DNA of 64,000 bases from Pandoraea oxalativorans (GTDB taxonomy: Bacteria; Pseudomonadota; Gammaproteobacteria; Burkholderiales; Burkholderiaceae), in the NCBI RefSeq assembly GCF_000972785.3, contig NZ_CP011253.3, positions 5,518,001 to 5,582,000 on the forward strand. The letters run 5' to 3'. Within the stretch, counting starts at the first letter, position 1; each line of letters starts with the position of its first letter. The notes below the pieces were generated by a model. That model did no database searches, was not told where the DNA came from, and saw only the letters and a program-made list of their open reading frames with translations. Shown one piece after another: positions 40,754-49,942 of this stretch. The translations under genes were made by a program, and so were the position numbers.

Positions 40754-40989
40754 GCCGACTTTCGGGGCAGGACACGCGCGTTTCAGCCCCTCTCGTGCCC
40801 CCCTTGCGCGCCCCTCGCAGCGCAATTCCGGCGCATAATCCATGCCTGCTCAGGCCTTCACGCTCAAGACATTCGAAAAGGCCCATCTCCCCGCAATTCA
40901 TTCCCACGATATGGCACGTCCCCGAATGGCTGCCATGCCGGATCCTTTCTAAAGCTCTAGAATTTAATTCTCTCTTCGAGGAGTCGATC

Positions 40990-42381
40990 ATGTCTGATGT
41001 GCGAATGGAACGCGATACCTTCGGCGAAATTGCTGTGCCTGCCGACCGTCTGTGGGGTGCGCAAACCCAGCGCTCGCTGCAAAACTTCAAGATTTCCACC
41101 GAGAAAATGCCGCGCGAACTCGTGCGCGCGCTCGCTCGCGTGAAGCGTGCAGCGGCCGAGGTCAACAAGGATCTGGGCGTGCTGGACGCCAAGAAGGCCG
41201 ACGCGATCATCAAGGCTGCCGACGAAGTCGTCGACGGCAAGCACGACGACGAATTCCCGCTCGCCGTGTGGCAGACCGGCTCGGGCACGCAGTCGAACAT
41301 GAACATGAACGAAGTGCTCGCGAACCGCGCCAGCGAACTGCTCGGCGGCGTGCGTGGCGAAGAGCGCCTGGTGCATCCGAACGACGACGTGAACAAGGGC
41401 CAGTCGTCGAACGACGTCTTCCCGACCGCCATGAGCGTGGCCGCCCTCGACGCCCTCGTGAACCACCTCAAGCCCAGTGTCGGTCAGCTGCGCGACACGC
41501 TGCATGCGAAGGCGCGCGCCTATGACGACATCGTCAAGATCGGCCGCACGCACTTGCAGGACGCCACGCCGCTCACGCTCGGTCAGGAAATCTCCGGCTG
41601 GGTGGCGCAGATCGACCACGGCCTGAAGCACGTCGACAACGCGCTGCCCCACGTCGCCGAACTCGCCCTCGGCGGTACTGCCGTCGGCACCGGCCTGAAC
41701 GCACACCCCGAATTTGCGAAGAAGGTCGCCGACGCGCTCGCCCGCGACACCGGCCTGCCGTTCGTCACCGCACCGAACAAGTTCGAAGCGCTCGCGGCCA
41801 ACGACGCCATCGTCAACGCCCACGGCACGCTCAAGACGCTGGCTGCCAGCTTCATGAAGATCGCCAACGACGTGCGCTGGCTCGCCAGCGGCCCGCGTTG
41901 CGGCATCGGCGAGTTGCAGATTCCGGAAAACGAACCGGGCAGCTCGATCATGCCGGGCAAGGTCAACCCGACGCAATGCGAAGCCATGACGATGCTGTGC
42001 GCTCAGGTGCTGGGCAACGACGTCGCGATCAACATCGGCGGTTCGATGGGCAACTTCGAACTGAACGTGTTCAAGCCGATGCTCATCCACAACTTCCTGC
42101 AAAGCGTGCGCGTGCTCGCCGACGGCGCGGTCAGCTTCAACGACAACTGCGCAATCGGGATCGAGCCGAACCGCGAACGCATCGGCACGCTGCTCGAAGA
42201 GTCGCTCATGCTCGTGACCGCGCTCAACCCGCACATCGGTTACGACAAGGCCGCGCAGATCGCGAAGAAGGCACACAAGGAGGGCACGACGCTCAAGGCA
42301 TCCGCCCTCGCGCTGGGCCACGTCACGGCCGAGCAGTTCGACGCCTGGGTTCGCCCGGAGCAAATGGTCGGCAAGCGCTAA
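40990..42381 (+). CDS. fumC: Fumarate hydratase class II
   Basis: The enzyme interconverts fumarate and malate in the citric acid cycle without an iron-sulfur cluster. The 463-residue protein has the superfamily signature [16 protein letters not shown] near residue 317, [19 protein letters not shown] near 97 and [16 protein letters not shown] near 185. The frame is open far upstream, but [23 protein letters not shown] is the family N-terminus (start at 40990, with GAGGAG upstream). Confidence 0.97.
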   Translation: MSDVRMERDTFGEIAVPADRLWGAQTQRSLQNFKISTEKMPRELVRALARVKRAAAEVNKDLGVLDAKKADAIIKAADEVVDGKHDDEFPLAVWQTGSGTQSNMNMNEVLANRASELLGGVRGEERLVHPNDDVNKGQSSNDVFPTAMSVAALDALVNHLKPSVGQLRDTLHAKARAYDDIVKIGRTHLQDATPLTLGQEISGWVAQIDHGLKHVDNALPHVAELALGGTAVGTGLNAHPEFAKKVADALARDTGLPFVTAPNKFEALAANDAIVNAHGTLKTLAASFMKIANDVRWLASGPRCGIGELQIPENEPGSSIMPGKVNPTQCEAMTMLCAQVLGNDVAINIGGSMGNFELNVFKPMLIHNFLQSVRVLADGAVSFNDNCAIGIEPNRERIGTLLEESLMLVTALNPHIGYDKAAQIAKKAHKEGTTLKASALALGHVTAEQFDAWVRPEQMVGKR

Positions 42382-42418
42382 GCGCCTGACTCGCACTCCG
42401 TACTCACCGTCACCGCGC

Positions 42419-43315
42419 ATGCCGATTTCGCCCCTGCCGCCGCTGCACTGCCTGATTGCGTTCGATGCCGCCGTGCGGCACGCGAACTTCACCCGGGCGG
42501 CCGCGGAACTCAACCTCACGCAAAGCGCCGTGAGTCGGCAGATCGCGCAGCTCGAAGAGTTTCTCGGGCGCGCGCTGTTCACACGCGAGCATCGCACGCT
42601 GCGGCTGACGGTGGCCGGACAACGCTACGCCGAGCAGATTCAGCGTCTGCTCGGCGAATGCGCCGAAGCCACGGCCGACCTCATGAAACGACGCGGCGAT
42701 CTGGAACTCACGGTCGCGTGCTCGTCCGGCGTGGCCGTGCTCTGGATGACGCCGCAACTCATGCGCTTTCGCGCAGCACACCCCGACATCAAGATTCGCG
42801 TGATCGTGAAGGACGGCATCACGTCGCTCTCCGCGTCCGAATTCGATCTCGGCGTGTATTACGTGCGCAACGACCTGCCGCCCGATTTCGCCGGACGCCG
42901 TCTCTTCGACGAGGAAGTCTTCCCCGTCTGCTCCCCCAGCTATCTCGACGGACGTCAGCTCACTCCCGCCGATCTCGTGAGCGAAACGCTGCTCTTCATC
43001 GAAGACGGTCAGCGCAAGTGGATGTCGTGGCCCGACTGGTTCGAGCTGCAAGGCGTGAACGCGCCGAAATTCCCGCGCATGGTGAGCGCCAATTACTACC
43101 CGCTGCTCGTGCAGATGGCCATCGAAGGCGGCGGACTGGGCTGGCGTCACATGATCGACCCGTGTCTCGACGCCGGTCTGCTCGTGCCCGCGTGCGACGC
43201 ATCGGCCAGTCTGGGCGGCGGCTACTACCTCGTATGGCCTGCCGAGCGCCATGAGCATGCCGCAGCACGAATTTTCCGCAACTGGATTTACTCGGAAACT
43301 CGTTTCCCATCATAG
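42419..43315 (+). CDS. LysR-family transcriptional regulator (GcvA-like)
   Basis: The 298-residue protein opens with PLPPLHCLIAFDAAVRHANF, then TRAAAELNLTQSAVSRQIAQLE, the helix-turn-helix pattern of the GcvA subgroup. A type 2 periplasmic-binding-like effector domain follows. It lies 37 bases after fumC and ahead of an MHS transporter and an amidohydrolase in the same direction, which are its likely targets. Confidence 0.88.
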   Translation: MPISPLPPLHCLIAFDAAVRHANFTRAAAELNLTQSAVSRQIAQLEEFLGRALFTREHRTLRLTVAGQRYAEQIQRLLGECAEATADLMKRRGDLELTVACSSGVAVLWMTPQLMRFRAAHPDIKIRVIVKDGITSLSASEFDLGVYYVRNDLPPDFAGRRLFDEEVFPVCSPSYLDGRQLTPADLVSETLLFIEDGQRKWMSWPDWFELQGVNAPKFPRMVSANYYPLLVQMAIEGGGLGWRHMIDPCLDAGLLVPACDASASLGGGYYLVWPAERHEHAAARIFRNWIYSETRFPS

Positions 43316-43336
43316 GGGTTACGCACGTTTCCAAAA

Positions 43337-43363
43337 GTTGCCATGCGCTGCACGCATGGCAAC
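43337..43363. repeat. Perfect hairpin after lysR
   Basis: GTTGCCATGCG and CGCATGGCAAC pair over 11 bases around CTGCA, just after the lysR stop. A T-run follows only on the minus strand, where no gene needs it. It may act as a boundary or terminator. Confidence 0.5.
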
Positions 43364-43552
43364 ATGCGGAATTATCGTTTTGCCTGTCATTTTGTCTGAA
43401 CTACTTTCTGTCTTATCCGCGCACGTCCGGTAGCGGCTTTGGATTCCCATTGCCTGCGAACGAACGTGATCCGACAAAAAAGCAGGCGTATTACCGGCAT
43501 GACGTGACAGCAAGACACGCAACGGACGCCACCCATCCTCCGGGAGACCCAG

Positions 43553-44842
43553 ATGCAGGCGACCTACGCAGTGCCTCAAGACAACATGGCCCGCCAGCGC
43601 CGTCACGCGATCGTGGCGACGGTGATCGGCAACGGGCTTGAATGGTTCGACTTCACCGTCTATAGCTTCTTCGCCGCGATCATCGCGAAGCAGTTCTTTC
43701 CCACGGGCGACGACCTCTCGTCGTTCCTGCTGGCCGTGGCCACCTTCGGCGTGGGCTTCTTCATGCGCCCGGTCGGTGGCATCGTGCTCGGCATCTACTC
43801 CGACCGCGTGGGCCGCAAGGCCGCCCTCTCGCTCACCATCCTGTTGATGGCGGCGGGTACGGCCATGATCGGTCTGGCCCCGACGTACGATCAGATCGGA
43901 CTCGCCGCACCGCTCATCATCGTGCTGGCCCGCTTGCTGCAAGGCTTCTCTGCCGGCGGTGACATGGGGGGCGCGACGGCATTCCTGACGGAATACGCAC
44001 CGGCCAATCAACGCGCTTACTACTCCGCATGGATTCAATCGAGCATCGGCTTTGCCGTGCTGCTCGGTGCGGCCGTGGGCACGTTCGTGACGACCGAACT
44101 CGACAAGGCGTCGCTCGAATCGTGGGGCTGGCGTGTGCCGTTCATCGTCGGCATGCTGATCGGCCCGGTCGGTTTCTACATCCGTAACAAGATCGACGAA
44201 ACGCCGACGTTCCAGAACGCAGAGAAGTCCGACACGCCGCTGCGCGACGTCTTCTCGCAATACCCCAAGGAAACGCTCGCGAGCTTCTCCATGGTCGTGC
44301 TGTGGACGATCTGCACCTACGTGCTGCTGTTCTACATGCCGACGTATGCCCAGCGCGTACTGCATCTGCCCGCATCGAACGGCTTCACCGCAGGCATGGT
44401 CGGCGGCGCGATGATCCTCGTGTTCGCCCCGGTCGTGGGACGTCTGGCGGACCGCCTCGGTCGTCGCCCGTTCCTGACGGGTTCGGCACTGCTGATTCTG
44501 GTGCTTGCGTGGCCGATGTTCACGTACCTGAACGTGTCGCCGGGCCTTCAATCGCTGCTCACGTTCCAGATCGTGTTTGGCCTGCTGATCGCCTGCTACA
44601 CCGGCCCGATTCTCGCCGCGTTCTCCGAGTTGTTCCCGGCGAAGGTGCTCTCGACCGGCCTGTCGGTGGCGTACAACTTCGCGGTCACGATCTTCGGCGG
44701 CTTCGCTGCACTGATCATCACGTGGCTGATTGCGCGCACGGGCAGCAACATGGCCCCGGCGATCTACGTGATCGTTGCGGCGGCCATCAGTCTGGTCGGC
44801 ACCTGCTTCGTCAAGCCGCTGCCAAAGACCGCCAAGGTCTGA
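43553..44842 (+). CDS. MHS-family MFS transporter
   Basis: This 429-residue, 12-helix transporter belongs to the metabolite:proton symporter (MHS) group related to ShiA, KgtP and ProP. NGLEWFDFTVYSFFA near residue 28, MRPVGGIVLGIYSDRVGRKAA near 77 (motif A) and LARLLQGFSAGGDMGG near 125 are diagnostic. A long segment upstream of the start has a GGGAG close to the ATG. It probably imports an organic acid or amine that the next gene's hydrolase helps to use. Confidence 0.88.
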   Translation: MQATYAVPQDNMARQRRHAIVATVIGNGLEWFDFTVYSFFAAIIAKQFFPTGDDLSSFLLAVATFGVGFFMRPVGGIVLGIYSDRVGRKAALSLTILLMAAGTAMIGLAPTYDQIGLAAPLIIVLARLLQGFSAGGDMGGATAFLTEYAPANQRAYYSAWIQSSIGFAVLLGAAVGTFVTTELDKASLESWGWRVPFIVGMLIGPVGFYIRNKIDETPTFQNAEKSDTPLRDVFSQYPKETLASFSMVVLWTICTYVLLFYMPTYAQRVLHLPASNGFTAGMVGGAMILVFAPVVGRLADRLGRRPFLTGSALLILVLAWPMFTYLNVSPGLQSLLTFQIVFGLLIACYTGPILAAFSELFPAKVLSTGLSVAYNFAVTIFGGFAALIITWLIARTGSNMAPAIYVIVAAAISLVGTCFVKPLPKTAKV

Positions 44843-44853
44843 GTTTCCCCTAA

Positions 44854-44892
44854 ACAAGGCGCGCCCTGATCCGGCGCGCCTTGTGCTTTTTT
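44854..44892 (+). terminator. Terminator after the MHS transporter
   Basis: ACAAGGCGCGCC and GGCGCGCCTTGT form a 12-base stem followed by GCTTTTTT. Confidence 0.9.
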
Positions 44893-44907
44893 CCAAGGAA
44901 TTCCCCC

Positions 44908-46157
44908 ATGTCCTCCACGACCGCCCCTACGACCGCTACTTTGCTTCGCGGCGGCAATGTGCTCGACGCGGCCACCGGTCGCCTGCTCGAACGTCACGAT
45001 GTGGCCATCGTCGGCAATCGCATCACGGCGGTGAGCGCCACGCCGCTCGACATCGCCGATGCAACGGTGATCGACGTCACCGGCAAGACCGTCATGCCCG
45101 GCATGATCGACTGCCACGTGCACGTGCTCGCCTCGCATCCGAACCTCGGCACCAACGCCAGTCAGCCGAACGTGCTGACCGTGCTCAAGTCGCTGCCGAT
45201 CATGCAGGGCATGCTCAATCGCGGCTTCACCACCGTGCGCGACGCAGGCGGTGCCGACTGGGCGCTGCAACAGGCGATCGAACAAGGCGTGATCCCGGGC
45301 CCGCGCATTTTCCCGTCGGGCAAGGCGCTGTCGCAAACCGGCGGCCACGGCGATTTCCGTCCGCGCAGCGACGTGCTTGAGCCGTGCTCGTGCGCGTTCC
45401 GTGCGGGTGCCATCGGCCGCGTGGTCGACGGCGTCGATCCGATTCGTCTCGCCGTGCGCGAAGAGATTCAGAAGGGCGCGACGCAGATCAAACTGATGGC
45501 ATCGGGGGGCGTGGCCTCGCCGGTCGATCCCATCGCCAACACGCAGTATTCGGAAGACGAAATCCGCGCAGCCGTGGCGGAAGCGGAAGCGGCACAGACT
45601 TACGTGATGGCGCACGCGTACACACCGAAGGCCATCGCGCGCGCTGTGCGTTGCGGCGTGCGCACCATCGAGCACGGCAATCTGTGCGACGCCGAGACGG
45701 CGAAGCTCATGGCCGAGAAAGGCGCTTACGTGGTGCCAACGCTCGTTACCTACGACGCCCTCGCCAAGGACGGCGAATCGCTGGTCTGCCGCCGGAATCC
45801 GTCGCCAAGGTGGAGAGCGTGCAACGCGCCGGTCGCGAATCGCTCGCGATCTACCGTGATGCTGGCGTGAAGATGGGCTTCGGCTCGGACCTGCTCGGCG
45901 ACATGCACAAGTATCAGTCCGACGAGCTGACGATTCGCGCCGACGTGCTGGGCGCAGCCGACACGCTGCGTTCCGCGACGGTGATCGGCGCGGAGATTCT
46001 GAATCGCGTGGGTGAGCTGGGCGTGATCGCGCCGGGCGCGCTCGCCGACGTGCTCGTCGTCGATGGGAATCCGCTCGAATCGATCGACGTGCTGACGGGT
46101 CAGGGCGAGGCCATTCGCTGGGTCTTCAAGGACGGCAAGGTCGCAAAGCAACCGTAA
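44908..46157 (+). pseudogene. Metal-dependent amidohydrolase with a one-base frameshift
   Basis: The gene encodes an amidohydrolase-superfamily protein of the imidazolonepropionase/prolidase-like type: DCHVHVLAS, then IKLMASGGV with its metal lysine, MAHAYTPKAI, EHGNL and GFGSDLLGDMHKY. All metal ligands exist, but they are spread over two frames. Near 45781 the sequence reads CTGGTCTGCC, and adding one G (CTGGGTCTGCC) restores a 416-residue protein (ESLGLPPESVAKVE). Either a recent loss or a sequencing error fits. The ATG at 44908 has AAGGAA upstream. Confidence 0.85.
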
Positions 46158-46183
46158 TCGCTTTACCGCTTCGTAAGCACGAG

Positions 46184-46222
46184 AAAACGCCGCGACGGGC
46201 ATGACGTCGCGGCGTTTTTTTC
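46184..46222 (+). terminator. Terminator after the amidohydrolase gene
   Basis: AAACGCCGCGACG and CGTCGCGGCGTTT form a 13-base stem ending in a T-run. Confidence 0.9.
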
Positions 46223-46328
46223 TTTCGGCGCGCGCGCTCGCCAGTCCCGGCACTCGGGCAAAAAGTAAAAGCGGCACGCAAGTTGGGGGACTAGTCTCAT
46301 CTCACAAACGTAGAGAACAAGGTCCCCC

Positions 46329-47519
46329 ATGACAATCGTTCTGACGCCCCTGCCACCGTCCGTCATGCGCCAACTTTCGACGTCCAGCGCGAGAGGCGAC
46401 GCCTCGCGGTCACGCGTCGGTGACTGGATCGTCAGCGTCACGCAGCAGGACGTCATGTCGCTGGAGGAGGCCTGTGAAGTGCATTCGCTCGAAACGCTCC
46501 GAACGTCCATCTCCGACGGGCTACGTGCGATAAGCAACGCGTGGAACGACATCGAGAAGATGGTGAAGGTCGACGCCGACGCCGTACCGCTGTCGAAGGA
46601 GTTTGCGCCGATCGACGCGCTCGTCGAGCGCGTGAGCGCGGCCTCACGCCATTACGGCGACGGTCTCGTCGCCATCGGACCTTTGATCGGAAGTCTGGAA
46701 AAAGCGATCGCGCGCATCTACCGTTCGCGTCAGGCGCCATGGGGTTCATGGCGGTCGGTCGGCTCACAAAAGACCCGTCCGGCGTGCGACGGACTCACCC
46801 TCAATGCCACCGCTGCCTTCACGGTCTTCTATCACCTCGAACATGCCGTGAATGACATCCTGGCGACATTGCTCGCCGTCCAGTGTCTGGAGGCGCAAAG
46901 CGTCTGCGTTGCGTTCGAGCCACCGCAGAACAGCCACGACCCGGCAACCGGCGATCTGCCAAAAGACGAGGATGTGATCAAAGCGCAACAGCTCGCCGTG
47001 GCCACCCGAAGGGCGGGACGCGCGTTGGACAGGATGCGACCGATCATCGACAACGCGCTATTTCAGGCATCGGCTGCCATGCCTGCGGAACGACGTCGAT
47101 GGAAGATAAGAATCGCCATTCTTGTCGTTCTTTTCATGCTGTCGGCCACGCTCATTGCCGCGACGATATTGCTGCCGCAGATGTTTCCGACGCTCGTGAT
47201 CATCGGTGTCGCACTGAAGATTGCGTCGGGGCTTCTCAGCGGCCTCAGTCTGGTCAACAGCGTGTTCACCCTTGTCGCTTACCCGCGCAATCGCGGATGG
47301 GACGGTATGTCGGCGTGCATCGAGAAAGTGCGGAATCTCTACGGATCGATGAACTTGCGAATCAGGGAACAACAGGAGGCCGTGTGCGAGCGCGAAGAGG
47401 ACGTTCTGCGTCGAGGGTTAAGCGATTGCGGCACCCAGATTCGGCTGGCTGCGGGCAAGCACAAGGACATCATGCACAAGCTCGATCGCCTCAACGACGC
47501 GATGCACGCATCGCTTTGA
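46329..47519 (+). CDS. Hypothetical protein with a central membrane hairpin
   Basis: I do not recognise this 396-residue protein. Its layout is a helical, charged N-terminal half (residues 1-245), two close hydrophobic segments (about 250-275 and 278-310, RIAILVVLFMLSATLIAATI and LVIIGVALKIASGLLSGLS), and a helical C-terminal region rich in Arg, Glu and Lys. Long helices around a membrane hairpin resemble alpha-helical pore formers or secretion-system translocators in outline only. The next small gene lies 55 bases downstream. Confidence 0.7.
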   Translation: MTIVLTPLPPSVMRQLSTSSARGDASRSRVGDWIVSVTQQDVMSLEEACEVHSLETLRTSISDGLRAISNAWNDIEKMVKVDADAVPLSKEFAPIDALVERVSAASRHYGDGLVAIGPLIGSLEKAIARIYRSRQAPWGSWRSVGSQKTRPACDGLTLNATAAFTVFYHLEHAVNDILATLLAVQCLEAQSVCVAFEPPQNSHDPATGDLPKDEDVIKAQQLAVATRRAGRALDRMRPIIDNALFQASAAMPAERRRWKIRIAILVVLFMLSATLIAATILLPQMFPTLVIIGVALKIASGLLSGLSLVNSVFTLVAYPRNRGWDGMSACIEKVRNLYGSMNLRIREQQEAVCEREEDVLRRGLSDCGTQIRLAAGKHKDIMHKLDRLNDAMHASL

Positions 47520-47574
47520 TCGCGAGGCTGTCGTCCGTTTCACTTAACGTTTTACCTTTTGGATAAGCGACGTC

Positions 47575-47916
47575 ATGCCAGAGATTTCCAATCAGAACCC
47601 ACCTCCTCATCAATACCCATCGTGTTCGCTGCCAGGCACAGTTTGCGCTGCGGCGGATGCGCTCACCCGACGTGGGATGCTGTCTTCCCGCAATAGCCAA
47701 TTACGGATGCAAATGGCTTGCCTCAGGCAACTGCGTGCGAGTCAGGACGATGCTTTGCAGTTACTTGACCAACTTGAAGCACGGGCTGAGCAACTGATGA
47801 ATCAAGGCGCCTCGTCACACACGGAGGGCCCGCGTCTGACAATTCGCGCGACCTTTCGGGCAGAAATCAAGCGCTGCCAGAAAGCGTTAGGGATAGATCC
47901 TGGGTCCCAGTGGTAA
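47575..47916 (+). CDS. Small hypothetical protein
   Basis: I do not recognise this 113-residue protein. The first 25 residues are Pro/Ser-rich and probably unstructured (SNQNPPPHQYPSCSLPG). The rest is predicted helical, with a heptad-like stretch LRQLRASQDDALQLLDQLEA. Its size and position after the membrane-hairpin protein would suit a chaperone or partner of that protein. This is inference only. Confidence 0.55.
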   Translation: MPEISNQNPPPHQYPSCSLPGTVCAAADALTRRGMLSSRNSQLRMQMACLRQLRASQDDALQLLDQLEARAEQLMNQGASSHTEGPRLTIRATFRAEIKRCQKALGIDPGSQW

Positions 47917-47918
47917 GC

Positions 47919-47963
47919 GGCCCCCCGGGCACTGGAGAGATTTCCAGTCCTCGGGGGGCCGAT
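47919..47963. terminator. Hairpin between convergent genes
   Basis: CGGCCCCCCG and CGGGGGGCCG, extended by CACTGGA/TCCAGTC, form a long GC-rich stem between the small hypothetical gene and trpS. There is no good T-run on either strand. Confidence 0.55.
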
Positions 47964-47999
47964 GCGCCATGCGTCGGTCATCGACGCGCAACGCGTGAC

Positions 48000-49040
48000 T
48001 TACTTCTTCCAGCCCGGCGTGACGAATACCGAGCGGACGTCGTCGAGCGTGTGCGAGACCGTCTCGCGGGCGCGTTCGGTACCGGCGCGCAGCATGTCCC
48101 ACACGTAGTCGGGGTTCTTCGCGTACTCCTCGCGACGCTCGCGCATCGGACGCAGCATTTCCTGAAGGCGCTCTTCCAGGCGCGCCTTCACCTTCGAGTC
48201 GGCCAGACCGCCGCGCACGTAGTGGTCCTTGAGCGCTTGCAGGCCTTCCTTGTCTTCGTCGAAGGCATCGAGGTAGGCGAAGGCGACGTTACCTTCCAGA
48301 TGCCCCGGGTCTTCGACCTTCAGGTGCAGCGGGTCGGTGTAGCACTTCTTCACGGCCGCGCGGATTTCGTCCGGGGAGGAGGAAATGTTGATGACGTTGC
48401 CGAGCGACTTGCTCATCTTCGCCTTGCCGTCGATGCCCGGCAGACGCCCGATGGGCGGCACGAGCGCCTTTGCTTCGGTGAGGATCTCCCGACCGGCCAT
48501 GCGATTGAGGCGACGCGCAATTTCGTTCGTCTGCTCGATCATCGGCAACTGGTCTTCGCCCACGGGGACGAGCGTGGCGCGAAACGCGGTGATGTCCGCC
48601 GCCTGGCTCACGGGATACGTGAGGAAGCCGGCCGGAATATCGCGCTCGAAGTTGCGCAGGGAGATTTCCTGCTTCACGGTCGGGTTGCGCTCCAGACGCG
48701 CCACCGTGACCAGATTCAGGTAGTAGAACGTGAGTTCGGTCAGTTCGGGCAGCCAGGTCTGCACGCAGATGGTCGTGACGTCCGGGTCAATGCCGACGGC
48801 CAGATAGTCGAGCGCCACCTCGGAGACGTTGCGATGGACCTTGTCGCGGCCTTTGCCTTCGTCGTCGGTGTTATCGGTCAGCGCCTGAGCGTCGGCGACC
48901 AGAATGAACTGCTTGTACTCGTGCTGATATGCAACACGGTTCTTGAGACTACCGACGTAGTGGCCCAGATGCAGCGGGCCCGTCGGACGGTCACCCGTGA
49001 GGATCACCTTGCGATCCGCAGGCGCCTTCGAAACACTCAT
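48000..49040 (-). CDS. trpS: Tryptophanyl-tRNA synthetase
   Basis: The enzyme charges tRNA-Trp. The 346-residue protein has the class I HIGH-type motif [18 protein letters not shown] near residue 15 and the KMSKS loop [12 protein letters not shown] near 200. The frame is open 56 codons upstream, but [20 protein letters not shown] gives the normal start and has GGAG nearby. The first residues of the biosynthetic segment begin about 300 bases beyond its 5' end. Confidence 0.95.
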   Translation of the reverse strand: MSVSKAPADRKVILTGDRPTGPLHLGHYVGSLKNRVAYQHEYKQFILVADAQALTDNTDDEGKGRDKVHRNVSEVALDYLAVGIDPDVTTICVQTWLPELTELTFYYLNLVTVARLERNPTVKQEISLRNFERDIPAGFLTYPVSQAADITAFRATLVPVGEDQLPMIEQTNEIARRLNRMAGREILTEAKALVPPIGRLPGIDGKAKMSKSLGNVINISSSPDEIRAAVKKCYTDPLHLKVEDPGHLEGNVAFAYLDAFDEDKEGLQALKDHYVRGGLADSKVKARLEERLQEMLRPMRERREEYAKNPDYVWDMLRAGTERARETVSHTLDDVRSVFVTPGWKK

Positions 49041-49351
49041 TTTCCTCTCCGTAATCAAGCGTCGTTTCCGAATGGTAGCGCGTCGGCCCGATGACGGTAC
49101 AGAAACCCCTCCCGCAACACGTTGACGGCGCGGCCGTCTGAGCAACGCCCACACCATAAAAACCGGGGGCCGACGCCCGAAAACGAACCCAAAATTAGTC
49201 TCTTCCAACGACAGCTGGGCTTAACCAGGCACGTTCGTGAGTACCGAAAGGAGGCGTTCAAATTGAATAGCGGCGTCCGGCGACGGATATCAGAATTCGG
49301 CCTCCCGAGTGTCATTTGCACCGGGAAAACTCACTTAATGGAGAAAACCAG

Positions 49352-49441
49352 ATGCAACTCATTCAGATCGAACCGACGTTGTCCAACCAGTCCAATGATG
49401 CCTACAACACGCCGCACACTGCACCGGCCAAGAACAGCTAA
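49352..49441 (+). CDS. 29-residue peptide, candidate RiPP precursor
   Basis: The peptide starts MQLIQIEPTLSNQ and ends HTAPAKNS; the middle is rich in Asn, Thr, Ser and Pro. It has GGAG 8 bases before the ATG and is the first frame of the segment. A GC-rich hairpin separates it from the dehydrogenase gene that starts 60 bases downstream. A short peptide ahead of a SagB-type dehydrogenase is the usual layout of a modified-peptide operon. It has no cysteine, and Ser and Thr are the candidate heterocycle residues. No relative is known to me. Confidence 0.5.
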   Translation: MQLIQIEPTLSNQSNDAYNTPHTAPAKNS

Positions 49442-49457
49442 GGACTAGACCTTGCAA

Positions 49458-49479
49458 CGGACGCTGGGCCCGGCGTCCG
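49458..49479 (+). terminator. Hairpin between peptide and dehydrogenase genes
   Basis: CGGACGC and GCGTCCG form a 7-base stem without a T-run. It could be a partial terminator or processing site that keeps peptide mRNA in excess. Confidence 0.45.
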
Positions 49480-49500
49480 GTCTCAGGCTTAGGCATACCA

Positions 49501-49942
49501 ATGACACCCACATTGTTCTTGAAAATTCTAGACGGGCGACTCGTTCTCTGGGACTACCAAAATCACAAGCAGTATCAGGTTGACACTGCACATGTGACGA
49601 GACTTCTCGAATTGGCTACAGGCTCCGAACGCCGCGACGACGCAATCGATACCGAGATAACCGAGGCAGGCGTGCTATCCAAATCCGACCCTGAGGCATG
49701 GGGATGGGACTGCTTGTCTAGGATGTTCCACGTGGGTACACAGGTACCCAGGAGCGAACAAGTTCCGGGGGCAATTCCATACTTGGGATACATCGAGCAC
49801 TGCACCTCTGTAGCCGACAAGATTCCCGACAACGAAGTACTTCGCGGCGGACCGATTACGGCGCTCCCAGCCCCGCGCAACATCACCGGCGCGGATTTGG
49901 GTTCAACGTTGAAGGCACGATACACCTGCCGCGCTTTTCTTA
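49501..49942 (+). pseudogene. SagB/ThcOx-type FMN dehydrogenase, 5' fragment
   Basis: The first 147 codons encode an N-terminal domain (TLFLKILDGRLVLWDYQNHKQ), the DCLSRMFHVGTQ motif and the beginning of the FMN-binding nitroreductase domain (STLKARYTCRAFL, the counterpart of the RRS-R-F phosphate site). The reading frame is cut by the ISL3 element directly after TTTTCTTA. Removing the element and one target copy joins RAFL to NRPVSLQDVADTLW in frame. Such enzymes oxidise azolines to azoles or other dihydro-groups in modified peptides. Confidence 0.8.

Noticed and set aside
40444..40989. N-terminal extension of fumC (long open frame upstream)
   Set aside because: The extension overlaps the lysR gene in another frame; the start at 40990 gives the known FumC N-terminus.
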